Shown in pieces: positions 1 through 7,555 of a stretch of 41,633 nucleotides of DNA (its first letter is position 1; the number at the start of each line of letters is the position of its first letter). Both the position numbers and the translations under genes were made by a program. The notes beneath the pieces were generated by a model. That model made no database searches, was not told the DNA's origin, and worked only from the letters and a program-made list of their open reading frames with translations. This DNA is from Haloarculaceae archaeon (GTDB lineage: Archaea > Halobacteriota > Halobacteria > Halobacteriales > Haloarculaceae): positions 1-41,633 of the forward strand of contig SKTU01000023.1 in the NCBI GenBank assembly GCA_007122455.1. Reading direction: 5' to 3'.

Positions 1-66
1 ACGGCGGCGTCGACGAGCGCTGAACAGCGGCAACCGCAGCTCGAACGTCAGTCCCGCGTCTGACAA
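1..66 (-). other. Left-edge open stretch, possible partial gene
   Basis: On the minus strand a TTG at 66 opens a 22-codon frame that runs off the left edge (begins MSDAGLTFELRLPLF). An AT-rich element at about 94-101 could be its TATA box. On the plus strand another frame ends in a stop at 61-63. Neither is long enough to identify. I would not call a gene without the sequence to the left. Confidence 0.15.
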
Positions 67-69
67 ACG

Positions 70-77
70 CTTATATT
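70..77 (+). promoter_or_regulatory. TATA-like element for the HalOD1 gene
   Basis: The element CTTATATT is centred 27 nt before the ATG at 100. This is the spacing expected when archaeal transcription starts at the start codon, so it supports a leaderless mRNA beginning at 100. There is no Shine-Dalgarno sequence before that ATG. Confidence 0.5.
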
Positions 78-99
78 GTCATGGAATGTGTCATGATAT

Positions 100-387
100 A
101 TGTCAACGGCGGATACGAAGCCATCAAACGCTAAAGCGGGCGATCACTCCGACCGTTCGGGGACGACGTCGTCTCCGGTGCTCGGAATTATCGACGCCTT
201 GGCATCCAAGAGGGGGGTCGACGCGACCGAGATCGACGTTTCGCTCTACGAATCGATCGATCCGGAGGCACTCGAGCTCATCTACCGTCACGCCCAGCGG
301 ACGGAGACGGCGTCGTGGACGCTCGAGCTGACCGTCGAGGGGGACGGGATAACGATCGACAGCGACGGTCGAATCACGGTGCAGTGA
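100..387 (+). CDS. HalOD1 output domain-containing protein
   Basis: This 95-residue acidic protein matches the haloarchaeal output domain 1 (HalOD1) pattern: a variable N-terminal tail (residues 1-28), then a segment beginning SPVLGIIDALASKRGVDATE, a central LYESIDPEALE and a C-terminal beta-hairpin ending SDGRITVQ. HalOD1 proteins are small, soluble and thought to be outputs of haloarchaeal signalling; the biochemical role is unknown. The ATG at 100 is preferred over an upstream ATG at 86 in another frame because a TATA-like element lies 27 nt before it. The winged-helix gene follows after 24 nt on the same strand, suggesting a two-gene unit. The family assignment rests on recognised sequence pattern only. 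Confidence 0.7.
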   Translation: MSTADTKPSNAKAGDHSDRSGTTSSPVLGIIDALASKRGVDATEIDVSLYESIDPEALELIYRHAQRTETASWTLELTVEGDGITIDSDGRITVQ

Positions 388-411
388 TCGATCGACAGCT
401 GGAGACCGACC

Positions 412-738
412 GTGACTAGCGACGGATTCCCGACGCGGCGATCGAACGGAGAGACCCGACTGGCGTCGACGGCCGAACTCGATCGAGCGTTCGACGCGCT
501 CGGCGATCCGACGCGACGAGCGATCCTGCTCTCGTTGCTGGACGGACCGACGACGATCGAACTCGACGGGGGCAACAGGGTCGAACTGCGGCACAACCAC
601 CTCCCGAGGCTAACGGACGCGGGGTACGTCGAGTGGGATTCGGGCGAAAAACAGCTCTCGAGGGGTCCCGCCTTCGAGGAGATCGAACCGCTGCTTCGGA
701 CGACGGCGGCGATCGCCGAGGGAGCGACGTCGGAGTAG
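412..738 (+). CDS. ArsR-like winged-helix regulator
   Basis: The 108-residue protein has an N-terminal linker, then a winged-helix core of ArsR/DUF7344 style: FDALGDPTRRAILLSLL (helices 1-2) and LRHNHLPRLTDAGYVEWD (recognition helix and wing). A C-terminal helix (EEIEPLLRTTAAIAEG) could dimerise. No metal-binding cysteines or receiver domain are present, so the signal is not evident. The start is GTG at 412, with GGAG at 401-404 as a Shine-Dalgarno sequence 7 nt upstream, unlike the leaderless gene before it. This fits translation from a shared mRNA with the HalOD1 gene. It may regulate its own operon; the targets are unknown. Confidence 0.72.
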   Translation: MTSDGFPTRRSNGETRLASTAELDRAFDALGDPTRRAILLSLLDGPTTIELDGGNRVELRHNHLPRLTDAGYVEWDSGEKQLSRGPAFEEIEPLLRTTAAIAEGATSE

Positions 739-739
739 C

Positions 740-1348
740 TCAGGCCAGTCGCGCGAACGCGAGTTGGCCGCTCGTGTTCTCGATGTAGATCTCGACCACG
801 TCGCCCTCTTCGGCACCGGGGACGAAGATCGTGTAGTTACCGCGGTGAGCGACGCCGTCGCCCTTCCGTCCCGTGTCGGTCACCTCGACGGTGTACGTTT
901 TGCCGGCCTCGACCGCGTCGGGCTGGGAGCTCGTCGACTGCTTGCGACGCTTCTGGATCGGTCGGAAGGCACCGCAGGCGTCGCACCGAAGCATCGTGTT
1001 CCGGTTCTCCTGGACGAGACGGGTGTCGGGGAGGCCGCACTCCGAACAGCGGACGTACTCCTCGGTGTAGTCGTCGATGGCGGCCTCGAACTCGCGTGCT
1101 GAGAACTCGCCGTTGTACCGGCCGACGCCGTCGACGAACTGACCGCTCGTCGCGAGGGCACGCTGGACGAACCGGTGGAGGTGTTCGGCGTCGCGACTCA
1201 GTGCCTCCGCGACGGCCTGAAGGTTGGTGAATCGGGTGAAAGCGCCGTCGGGTTGAGCGACGGCGTCGGGGACCGAGAGACGGTCGCCGCCCGAACCGAT
1301 ATCCGGGACCGCTTCGAGCGCGCGGTCGAGACTGGCTTCGTATTCCAT
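740..1348 (-). CDS. aIF2-beta-like protein with C-terminal TRAM domain
   Basis: The 202-residue protein combines the eIF5/eIF2-beta fold (about residues 35-130), whose C-terminal C4 zinc ribbon uses Cys101, Cys104, Cys122 and Cys125, with a TRAM domain at 144-202. TRAM is an RNA-binding OB-like fold known from tRNA-modifying enzymes; a small linker joins the two (KKRRK-type basic run near 133). Haloarchaea are known to carry such a TRAM form besides the canonical aIF2-beta of about 135 residues, so this is probably not the main initiation factor subunit. The ATG at 1348 was chosen over upstream ATGs because it gives the conserved N-terminus MEYEASLDRALE and lies about 27 nt downstream of a TATA-like element near 1372. 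It is divergent from mptD and its stop lies 2 nt beyond the end of the convergent regulator gene. Confidence 0.85.
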   Translation of the reverse strand: MEYEASLDRALEAVPDIGSGGDRLSVPDAVAQPDGAFTRFTNLQAVAEALSRDAEHLHRFVQRALATSGQFVDGVGRYNGEFSAREFEAAIDDYTEEYVRCSECGLPDTRLVQENRNTMLRCDACGAFRPIQKRRKQSTSSQPDAVEAGKTYTVEVTDTGRKGDGVAHRGNYTIFVPGAEEGDVVEIYIENTSGQLAFARLA

Positions 1349-1427
1349 ACGAACGGGAGGGGCGAGCGACCTAAATGCGTTCCGAGTGCGGCCGAAACCA
1401 CTTATCGGACCCCGACCACCGTCCGAC

Positions 1428-1781
1428 ATGGAGCCGACGACACCGCAGGAGGCCTGCTTCGAGGCGGGCATCAAGTTCGGTACACTCTACCACCAGTTCG
1501 CCGGCACGCCCGTCTCGCCGGCGAGTGCTGGGAGCCTGGCCCGTGCAATCGAGGAGGCGATCGAGAACCAGCCGTTCTGCCGGCGCGTATCGGTCGAGAT
1601 CCGCACCGAGCAGCTCGAGGCAGCGATCGCCGAACAGTCGGTGGAGTACGTCGAACTGACGGGGCGGTTCATGGAGGTCGAACTCGTCGTCGACTACGAC
1701 GGGACGGAGGTCGTCGCCTCGATGTCGATGGAGGACGACTACCCGCGGATGCGACTCGACTCGGTCGGAGGAGCCGACTAA
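1428..1781 (+). CDS. mptD: Archaeal dihydroneopterin aldolase MptD
   Basis: At 117 residues this has the usual length of archaeal MptD, which cleaves 7,8-dihydroneopterin to 6-hydroxymethyl-7,8-dihydropterin and glycolaldehyde in pterin/folate synthesis. It is not homologous to bacterial FolB. The N-terminal core (EACFEAGIKFGTLYHQFAGTPVSP) and the central LARAIEEAIENQPFCRRVSVEI are typical. The ATG at 1428 lies 27 nt after a TATA-like element (CTTATC near 1400), supporting a leaderless message. It is divergent from the aIF2-beta-like gene with only 79 bp between starts. It matters for this window because a possible pterin-related operon lies at 35-38 kb. Confidence 0.82.
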   Translation: MEPTTPQEACFEAGIKFGTLYHQFAGTPVSPASAGSLARAIEEAIENQPFCRRVSVEIRTEQLEAAIAEQSVEYVELTGRFMEVELVVDYDGTEVVASMSMEDDYPRMRLDSVGGAD

Positions 1782-1810
1782 CTCGCGATTTCACTTTCGC
1801 TTTCCGGCGT

Positions 1811-1820
1811 GTTTTTAATT
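1811..1820 (+). promoter_or_regulatory. TATA-like element before the DUF5790-type gene
   Basis: The T/A-rich element GTTTTTAATT is centred about 27 nt before the ATG at 1843 in otherwise GC-rich DNA. This predicts transcription starting at or next to the start codon. Confidence 0.5.
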
Positions 1821-1842
1821 CACACGGTCGTCTACTCGGGGT

Positions 1843-2235
1843 ATGAGCCAAGCGACGTTCGAGGACGACGACCTGTTCGGCGAGGCCGCGACCGAGATGC
1901 GCGCCGACGTCGAGGAACATCTCGAGGCGGCGAGGGAGTCCCTCCCCGACGCCGACGCCCTCTGGGAGACCGAGGCCGACAACAGCCTCGGCGTACTGAA
2001 CGGTCTGAAAGGTGCACTCGACACCGGCGACGCCGAGGAACACCTTCGGGACGCCAAGAAGTGGTACACGGTGGGACAGAGAGCCGACGCCTTCGAGGAC
2101 GCCGACGACCTCGAGGCCGAGATCGAAGCCCTCGAGGAGCTACTCGAGAAGATCGTCGAGGCTCACGCGCAGGTGAGCGAACTGGCGAGCACGATCCCCG
2201 AACTGAGAGGCGCACTCGAGAGCGACGACGAGTAG
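1843..2235 (+). CDS. DUF5790-like acidic coiled-coil protein
   Basis: This is a 130-residue, strongly acidic, almost entirely helical protein with no membrane segment or cysteine. It matches a haloarchaea-specific family I recall as DUF5790, with features such as DDDLFGEAATEMRADVEEHL, the WETEADNSLGVLNGLK turn and the conserved HLRDAKKWYTVGQRADAF segment. The C-terminal half (about 75-125) has heptad-like Leu/Glu spacing and probably forms a coiled coil. Function is unknown. The creatininase gene ends directly next to it on the other strand (2236), so the two are convergent with no spacer. Confidence 0.72.
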   Translation: MSQATFEDDDLFGEAATEMRADVEEHLEAARESLPDADALWETEADNSLGVLNGLKGALDTGDAEEHLRDAKKWYTVGQRADAFEDADDLEAEIEALEELLEKIVEAHAQVSELASTIPELRGALESDDE

Positions 2236-2943
2236 TCAGCGACGCTCGACCGCCTCGAGGAGGTCGACGAGCGCGTCGGCCGCCTCCGCCAGCAGCGTCT
2301 CTCCCAGCTGTTCGCTCCCGTTTCGGGGATCGCCGACGACGCCGCTATCGGTGAACTCCGCGGAGTCGTACGCGAGGTTCGTCCCGTGGAGCCACTCACC
2401 CCACCCGTCGGCGGCGCCGTCGGCCGCGGCCTCGAGCCGATCGTCGTTTATAAGTGACGGGTGGAGTCGCCGCAGCAGCGCCGTCTCCGCGGGACCGCCG
2501 TGGCCGAGTTCGTCGGTCTCGACCGCGTCGAACCACGTGTACGGAACGGCGTAACCGTCCGTATCGCGGCTGAACCGCCCGCAACACTCACGGAGCGCGT
2601 CGACGTTGCCGCCGTGACCGTTGACGACGACGATCCGGTCGAAGCCGTGAAACGCCAGGCTCTCGATCGTCTCTCGGACGTACGACCGGAACGTCTCCTC
2701 GCGAACCCACAGCGTCCCGTCGAAGGCGCGGTGTTCCTCGGCGACGCCGACGGGGATCGTCGGACCGACGACGACGTCGCCGTCGTACCGATCGGCACCC
2801 TCGGCGGCGATCCCCTCGGCGGTGAACGAATCGAGCCCGAGCGGGGCGTGCGGGCCGTGCTGTTCGGTGCTTCCGACCGGGAGCGCTGCGACGTTCGTCT
2901 CGGCGTCACGGACGTCGGTCCACGTGGCCTCGGCGAGCTGCAT
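2236..2943 (-). CDS. arfB: Creatininase-family amidohydrolase, probable ArfB
   Basis: The 235-residue enzyme has creatininase-family metal-binding features: Glu27, His29 and Asp38 in STEQHGPHAPLGLDSF, His110 in VVNGHGGN, and Glu153 in GHGGPAETALL. In archaea this family includes ArfB, which deformylates 2-amino-5-formylamino-6-ribosylaminopyrimidinone 5'-phosphate in riboflavin and F420 synthesis; haloarchaeal members of this size are often annotated that way. Creatininine or another amide as substrate cannot be excluded. The ATG at 2943 is 27 nt downstream of a clear TATA-like element (minus-strand CTTATATAC, 2966-2974), so longer upstream frames are rejected. Confidence 0.75.
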   Translation of the reverse strand: MQLAEATWTDVRDAETNVAALPVGSTEQHGPHAPLGLDSFTAEGIAAEGADRYDGDVVVGPTIPVGVAEEHRAFDGTLWVREETFRSYVRETIESLAFHGFDRIVVVNGHGGNVDALRECCGRFSRDTDGYAVPYTWFDAVETDELGHGGPAETALLRRLHPSLINDDRLEAAADGAADGWGEWLHGTNLAYDSAEFTDSGVVGDPRNGSEQLGETLLAEAADALVDLLEAVERR

Positions 2944-2965
2944 ACCGGCTCTGGTGGTCGTGAGC

Positions 2966-2974
2966 GTATATAAG
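2966..2974 (-). promoter_or_regulatory. TATA-like element of the creatininase-family gene
   Basis: On the minus strand this reads CTTATATAC, one of the best TATA matches in the window. Its centre is 27 nt from the ATG at 2943, which fixes that start and predicts a leaderless mRNA. Confidence 0.55.
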
Positions 2975-3020
2975 GTGGCGACTACGGAGTCGGAAGCGCG
3001 AAAGAACGAGTGCCCGCCTC

Positions 3021-3554
3021 TCAGGCGATCAGCAGTTCCTCGCCGCGCTCGACCTTGATCGTGGCGGGCGGCGAGATCTTGTTGTAGGCGCGCCGGAAGG
3101 CGTCCTTCGCGACGTCGGCGTCCTCGGGGTGACACCAGATGGTGAAGAGCTGGTCGCCCTTCCGCATCCGGGCGGCGGTACCGACGATCTTGCCGAACGA
3201 CTGTCGCATTCCGTCGGAGACACGGTCGGCGCCGGCGCCGGTCGCCTGCTTGTTCTCCCGAAGTACCTGATGGGGGAACTTCCGGAGGATCATCTTGTAG
3301 TCGCCGTTCTCGCCGAGCTCCTTGAGCATCCGACGGTTCGCCGACAGGCGTGCAGCCTCGAGGGAACCGTGACGGATCTGGACGTCCTCGTCGACGATCA
3401 GGCTGATCTGGACCTCGTAGTCCTCGGGTTCCGCGTCGAAGTTACCCATCTTGTACTGGGCGATCTTCGAGCCCGGGATGCCCGTGATGTACTCTCGTCG
3501 CGTGTACGCGGGCTTGTCGATGTCCCGGTACATTGAGGCGGGCTTGTCACTCAT
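3021..3554 (-). CDS. rpl10e: Ribosomal protein L10e (uL16 family)
   Basis: This 177-residue protein is the archaeal large-subunit protein L10e, equivalent to bacterial L16, which sits near the peptidyl-transferase centre and the A-site tRNA. Typical segments are [34 protein letters not shown], the loop-flanking [31 protein letters not shown] (given by position: about 92-122) and the C-terminal half KGDQLFTIW. Length and ends agree with the family. The ATG at 3554 replaces an upstream ATG of a longer frame because the conserved protein starts here and an AT-rich element (GGATAAAG, 3581-3588) lies at promoter distance. It is transcribed alone; the neighbouring genes are unrelated in function. 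Confidence 0.95.
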   Translation of the reverse strand: MSDKPASMYRDIDKPAYTRREYITGIPGSKIAQYKMGNFDAEPEDYEVQISLIVDEDVQIRHGSLEAARLSANRRMLKELGENGDYKMILRKFPHQVLRENKQATGAGADRVSDGMRQSFGKIVGTAARMRKGDQLFTIWCHPEDADVAKDAFRRAYNKISPPATIKVERGEELLIA

Positions 3555-3635
3555 AGTACGTCGAAAATAGGTGAGTCGGCGGATAAAGCCTTCGAAGCGG
3601 CGCGTTCGTGTCACATCGTATCTCGGAGTCGCAGA

Positions 3636-5273
3636 TCAGTTCGTCTCGGGAGGATCGACCAACACGCCGGGATTCAACACCCACGCCGGATCGAGCACCC
3701 CTTTGACCGCCTGGAGCGACTCGCCGTAGTTTTCCGGAATCTGCTGGGCGTACCACTCCTTGTGGTCCCGTCCGACTGCGTGGTGGTGTGTCGGCGTGAG
3801 ATCGTACGCCATCACGGTGTCGAGCCCGGCGCGTTTGATCCGCTGCCACTGCTCGATGCGCCGGTCCGGATCCGGGTCCCCCGGTGCGCGGAACGTGTAG
3901 TACACCGCCGGTCCGTCGGGGTAGACGTGGGTGAACCGCGTCGAAACGTGACCCATCCCGCATTCGGCTTCGACGGCGTCCCCGAAATTCTCGAGCATCG
4001 TCCCGTGAAACTCGGGGAATCGATCCCACGTGACGGCCGTCTCGACGGTGCCACCGACGACACAGAGCGGGAGGTCGGTATCGACCGAACCGCTCATCTG
4101 GAACGCCCGCCCCCACCGCGCCACGTCGCTGTCCTCGGGACGCTCACGCCCGTATCCGGGACCGTAGTTGTCCGGGCCGTCAGGACACCGGCCGCCCTCC
4201 TGGTCGCAGATCTCCAGCGCGTGTTCGAGGTCGTCGTCGGTCGGTCGCTCCGTCGACTCGAAGCCGAGGATCACGAGCTCCTCGTCGATGTCGTCGAGCC
4301 CGTAGAGGCTCGTCTCGACGCGATCGTGGAGCCGGCAGTTCGCCGGATAGAGCTTCGCCTGAACGATCCGGCGGATCGCCTCCGCAGCCTCCAGTACGCC
4401 GTCGAAGTAGACCGCCGCGTCCGACCGGTAGACGGGCCGCGGTTCGACCTGCATCCACGCCCGCGTGATTACGCCGAGGATCCCTTCGGAGCCACAGACC
4501 AGCCGGTTTGCGTCCGGACCCGCCCCGTGAGCCGGAAGTCGTTGGGTTTCGAAAACGCCGGCCGGTGCGACCATGCGAACACTCTCGACCAACTCGTCGA
4601 TGTGGGTGTACCGCGTCGCGTAGTGACCACCCGATCGGGTGGCGATCCAGCCACCGAGTCCCGACAGCGCGTACGACTGGGGATAATGTCGGAGATGGAG
4701 ATCGTGCGCAGCCAACTGATCGTTGATGTCGGGACCGAGCGTCCCGCCCTCGATCAGCGCCGCGCGGGACTGCTCGTCCACCTCCAGTACCTCGTTCAGT
4801 TCCTTCAGATCGAGCGCGAGCGTCCCCGCGTATTTCGCCCGGAGGTCGCCGTCCGGGGGCCCGGTTCCACCCGCGATACCGGTGCCGCCGGTAACGGGGC
4901 TGACGGCGACGTTCGCCTCGGAGGCCCACGCGAGCGTTTCGACGACCTCCGCTTCGGTCCGCGGCACGGCGACGGCGTCCGGTGCGGGTTCGAAATCGCC
5001 GTGGAACGCGCGGATGTTCTCCGGGCGCGCCATGCCGTACGTTCGCCGGGCGCGAGTCGCGCGATCCGTCGTACAGAACTCCGCGAGCCGCTCGGGAACC
5101 TCGATCGAGGGCTCGGGAACGGTTGCCTCCGCGAGCGGAACCGGATCGAGGACCGGACGTTCCGGAAAGCCGAGCTCGTCCTCCAGGAACGCCTTCCGAT
5201 CGGCGATCGCCTCCTCGTCGATCATCTCGCCGGCGAACCCCCATCCCCACCGGCTACGCGGTTTGGAGCTCAT
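3636..5273 (-). CDS. FAD-binding oxidase related to alkyl-DHAP synthase
   Basis: The 545-residue flavoprotein belongs to the vanillyl-alcohol-oxidase/FAD-linked oxidase family. An N-terminal MSSKPRSRWGWGF start resembles the opening of alkylglycerone-phosphate synthase (AGPS). A FAD-binding PP-loop follows (VSPVTGGTGIAGGTG, about 145-160), then LPQSYALSGLGGWIATRSGGHYATRYTHI-type FAD contacts (about 210-240) and, near residue 505, the three-histidine motif of the AGPS active site in LTPTHHHAVGRDHKEWY. AGPS swaps an acyl for an alkyl chain on DHAP in eukaryotes and some bacteria. Archaeal ether lipids are made by another route, so the substrate here is uncertain; a D-lactate or glycolate dehydrogenase-like role is an alternative. 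The ATG at 5273 gives the AGPS-like N-terminus. Confidence 0.8.
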   Translation of the reverse strand: MSSKPRSRWGWGFAGEMIDEEAIADRKAFLEDELGFPERPVLDPVPLAEATVPEPSIEVPERLAEFCTTDRATRARRTYGMARPENIRAFHGDFEPAPDAVAVPRTEAEVVETLAWASEANVAVSPVTGGTGIAGGTGPPDGDLRAKYAGTLALDLKELNEVLEVDEQSRAALIEGGTLGPDINDQLAAHDLHLRHYPQSYALSGLGGWIATRSGGHYATRYTHIDELVESVRMVAPAGVFETQRLPAHGAGPDANRLVCGSEGILGVITRAWMQVEPRPVYRSDAAVYFDGVLEAAEAIRRIVQAKLYPANCRLHDRVETSLYGLDDIDEELVILGFESTERPTDDDLEHALEICDQEGGRCPDGPDNYGPGYGRERPEDSDVARWGRAFQMSGSVDTDLPLCVVGGTVETAVTWDRFPEFHGTMLENFGDAVEAECGMGHVSTRFTHVYPDGPAVYYTFRAPGDPDPDRRIEQWQRIKRAGLDTVMAYDLTPTHHHAVGRDHKEWYAQQIPENYGESLQAVKGVLDPAWVLNPGVLVDPPETN

Positions 5274-5442
5274 CGAGGAGCCCTCCGCGAACGGCTACGG
5301 TGTGCGTATCGGTCTGTGTTATCAAACGACATAGCTCGGCGATAGATCGTGCCGGTACAAAAAACCGACCGATACCCAGGAGTCCAGTGTGGCGCTCATC
5401 ACGGCGTTTTCGTAACTTTTGGGCGCAACTGGTCCTACTGAC

Positions 5443-6345
5443 TCACTCGCCGGTGCATTCGTCGGGAATCTCGATTTCGAACGCCTGATCGAAACTATGC
5501 CGGTAATATTCGATGGTGATCTCCGCCGGATCGTCGTGAGCTCCAGTCCGATACCATCCCTCGTATCCGACGAAGTACCCGCTCTCGACGCCAACGTACA
5601 TCTGCATCGCCCCGTCGATGGCCTCGAAGGTTGGTTCGAGATCGAACTCCCACACGTGGACGGGTTCGTCTACCCAGGCGACCGTTGTCGTGTCCCCGTA
5701 GGTAATATTCTCAGCGTCCGTGTCGGTCTCGTCGGGGCGTGGTCGTTCGAAACCACCTGGATTCTCCGTGTGAATCATGATTGTCGCTTCGTCGCTCGAT
5801 GTGCAGGTGCCGTCGGGGAGGATTTGATACGCCTCGCCGTCGACGAGATAATGCTCAAACGTCCCTGGCGCACCTCCTTCCCCCATCATTTCGAACTGTT
5901 GATACAGCCGTTCGTTCGCGACGTCAGTCTCGCGATACACGCGCTGCGTCCACTCCTCGTCCGGCCCTTCGTGCGTAATCTCCATCTCGAGGATGTACGA
6001 TTCAAAGTCCTCGCGAACGTCGAGTGACTCCTCGGGCGCCTCGTCGCTGTCGTCGGATGAATCATCGGTAGAATCGTCCGCGTCCTCGGTGGATTCATCG
6101 TCGTCCGCCGGGGGAGCCCCATCATCCGATCTACTGTCCGCAGCATCTGCTTGACTGTCATCATCACCTACGCAACCAGCCACCACTGCGAGTGCGGCAC
6201 TCACGACCAGATAGCGACGACGTGTGATCGAAGTGCTGTTCGAACACGTCCGACTGTACCCCTTATCGTCCGAAACTTCGGGACCCGTCCCCAGTACACG
6301 ACCGTCCATGCAAAGCTGGAATCGGAATCTGTCAAAAGTATACAT
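5443..6345 (-). CDS. Tat-exported lipoprotein of unknown function
   Basis: The 300-residue protein has a twin-arginine signal ending in a lipobox: TRRRYLVVSAALAVVAGC near residues 41-58. The cysteine is followed by a low-complexity Asp/Ser/Glu-rich linker (about 59-110) and a beta-rich domain of about 190 residues that I do not recognise. Haloarchaeal Tat lipoproteins are anchored outside the cytoplasmic membrane. The 40-residue extension before the Arg pair is unusually long; nevertheless the ATG at 6345 lies where a leaderless start is expected after the AT-rich element at 6371-6386. A later start at 6309 (second ATG) remains possible. The base composition is visibly less GC-rich than the flanking genes, which could mean recent acquisition. 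Confidence 0.7.
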   Translation of the reverse strand: MYTFDRFRFQLCMDGRVLGTGPEVSDDKGYSRTCSNSTSITRRRYLVVSAALAVVAGCVGDDDSQADAADSRSDDGAPPADDDESTEDADDSTDDSSDDSDEAPEESLDVREDFESYILEMEITHEGPDEEWTQRVYRETDVANERLYQQFEMMGEGGAPGTFEHYLVDGEAYQILPDGTCTSSDEATIMIHTENPGGFERPRPDETDTDAENITYGDTTTVAWVDEPVHVWEFDLEPTFEAIDGAMQMYVGVESGYFVGYEGWYRTGAHDDPAEITIEYYRHSFDQAFEIEIPDECTGE

Positions 6346-6370
6346 TTCATAATTCGTTATGTTTGTTTAT

Positions 6371-6386
6371 TGATATATGTTAAACG
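6371..6386 (-). promoter_or_regulatory. TATA-like element of the Tat lipoprotein gene
   Basis: The minus strand reads TTTAACATATATCA here, centred about 30 nt before the ATG at 6345. The surrounding 80 bases are the most AT-rich of the region. It supports the longer start of the lipoprotein gene. Confidence 0.45.
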
Positions 6387-6449
6387 GGGCTTAAGAAGGA
6401 CTTTTGACTGCGGGATGAGCTACTCGCGAGTCCACGCTTGCGAGCGCAC

Positions 6450-7343
6450 TCAGTTCCGTTCGATCTCGTGACGGCCGAACCCGTAGCGCAGCCGGTTGGC
6501 GAGCCGGCGGGAGAACTTCGCGTCGGTTCGAGAGTCGAACCGCTCGGCCAGCGCCTGGTAGATGAGCGGTACCGCGACCTCCCGCTCGAGCGCCTCCTGA
6601 ACCGTCCACGTACCGGTCGAACCGCCGGAAACGTGGTCCGCGACGCTTCCGAGATCGCCCCCTTCCTCGCGGAACGCCTCCTCGCAGAGTTCGAGGAGCC
6701 ACGACCGGATCACCGCCCCGTTGTTCCACGTTCGGGCGACGGCTTCGAGGTCGAGGTCGTAGCGGCCTTCGAAGAGCAGCTCGAACCCCTCACCGTAGGC
6801 CTGCATCAGTGCGTACTCGACGCCGTTGTGGATCATCTTCACGTAGTGACCCGAACCGGTCGGTCCCATCCGATCGTGACCGTCCGGGCCGGTCGCGACC
6901 GCGTCGAAGACGGGGATCATCGCCTCGTAGGCGGGTTTGGGGCCGCCGACCATGAGCGAAAAGCCGAGTTCGGCACCGGCCGGGCCACCGCTCGTCCCGC
7001 AGTCGAGGTAGGCGGCCTCGATCGATTCGGCGCGTTCGATCGACTGTTCGAAGTGGGAGTTACCGCCGTCGACGACGACGTCGTCGTCGTCCAGCAGCGG
7101 GTCGAGCTCCTCGAGGGTCGCGTCGACCGCCGGACCGGCCGGAACCATGAGCCAGATCCGCTTTTCCTCCGGAAGACGGCCGACGAGGTCGGCGATCGAG
7201 TCGGCCGGCTCGGCCCCCGCGTCGGCGGCAGCCGCGACCGCGTCGGCGTCGAGGTCGTAGGCGACGACCTCGTGGCCCGCGGCGAGCGTTCGATCGACGA
7301 CGATGCGTCCCATCCGACCGAGACCGATCACACCCAGTTGCAT
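6450..7343 (-). CDS. gnd: 6-phosphogluconate dehydrogenase (decarboxylating)
   Basis: The 297-residue enzyme oxidises and decarboxylates 6-phosphogluconate to ribulose 5-phosphate. It belongs to the short (GndA/YqeC-like) class of about 300 residues rather than the 470-residue bacterial class. Visible features are the dinucleotide-binding GLGRMG at 7-12, Asp30 at the end of the second strand (AYDLD, usually NAD preference), the substrate motif VVDGGNSHF near 90, GTSGGPAGAE near 116, and the catalytic GHYVKMIHNGVEYA near 165. In haloarchaea the oxidative pentose phosphate pathway uses this enzyme to make ribulose 5-phosphate and reduced cofactor. It stands alone, divergent from the valS leader region; there is no adjacent glucose-6-phosphate dehydrogenase. 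Confidence 0.93.
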   Translation of the reverse strand: MQLGVIGLGRMGRIVVDRTLAAGHEVVAYDLDADAVAAAADAGAEPADSIADLVGRLPEEKRIWLMVPAGPAVDATLEELDPLLDDDDVVVDGGNSHFEQSIERAESIEAAYLDCGTSGGPAGAELGFSLMVGGPKPAYEAMIPVFDAVATGPDGHDRMGPTGSGHYVKMIHNGVEYALMQAYGEGFELLFEGRYDLDLEAVARTWNNGAVIRSWLLELCEEAFREEGGDLGSVADHVSGGSTGTWTVQEALEREVAVPLIYQALAERFDSRTDAKFSRRLANRLRYGFGRHEIERN

Positions 7344-7460
7344 ACCGGAACGTCGACGAGGCGGCTAGTGAGGGTTGTGGTTCCGGGGGCGGTCCGGAAT
7401 CGACGGCTCCGAGGATCGGGCGCACGGATCGAGACGGTCGCCGCGACCGCGGACGCCAAG

Positions 7461-7467
7461 CTTTAAG
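7461..7467 (+). promoter_or_regulatory. Probable valS promoter (TATA element)
   Basis: CTTTAAG at 7461-7467 is the only convincing TATA-like element between gnd and valS. Its centre is 28 nt before the ATG of the small ORF at 7492, not of valS at 7591. The valS mRNA therefore probably carries a leader of about 100 nt, unlike most genes in this window. Confidence 0.5.
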
Positions 7468-7491
7468 CGACCGACGGGATACAGTTCGGAT

Positions 7492-7527
7492 ATGAGCGCG
7501 CTCCAGTCGGTAGTACGTGGACTGTAA
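7492..7527 (+). CDS. Putative leader peptide MSALQSVVRGL upstream of valS
   Basis: This 11-codon ORF starts at the expected transcription start of valS and ends 63 nt before the valS ATG. It has two adjacent valine codons, both GTA, which is uncommon in such GC-rich DNA. It is followed by an inverted repeat (7531-7537 with 7549-7555). The order of leader ORF with codons for the cognate amino acid, hairpin and aminoacyl-tRNA synthetase is like bacterial attenuators. No such attenuation has to my knowledge been shown for archaeal valS. The ORF is short enough to be chance, so confidence is limited. Confidence 0.35.
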   Translation: MSALQSVVRGL

Positions 7528-7530
7528 TCG

Positions 7531-7555
7531 CGCGTTCTTCTACCGCGCGAACGCG
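7531..7555 (+). promoter_or_regulatory. Inverted repeat in the valS leader
   Basis: CGCGTTC at 7531-7537 is complementary to GAACGCG at 7549-7555, giving a 7-bp stem with an 11-nt loop, 4 nt after the stop of the leader ORF. No T-run follows, so it is not an ordinary terminator. It could be a regulatory hairpin or a chance repeat in GC-rich DNA. Confidence 0.3.

Noticed and set aside
3762-5345. 527-codon + strand open frame antisense to the FAD oxidase
   Set aside because: Arg-rich shadow translation, while the opposite strand has the full AGPS-like family pattern.
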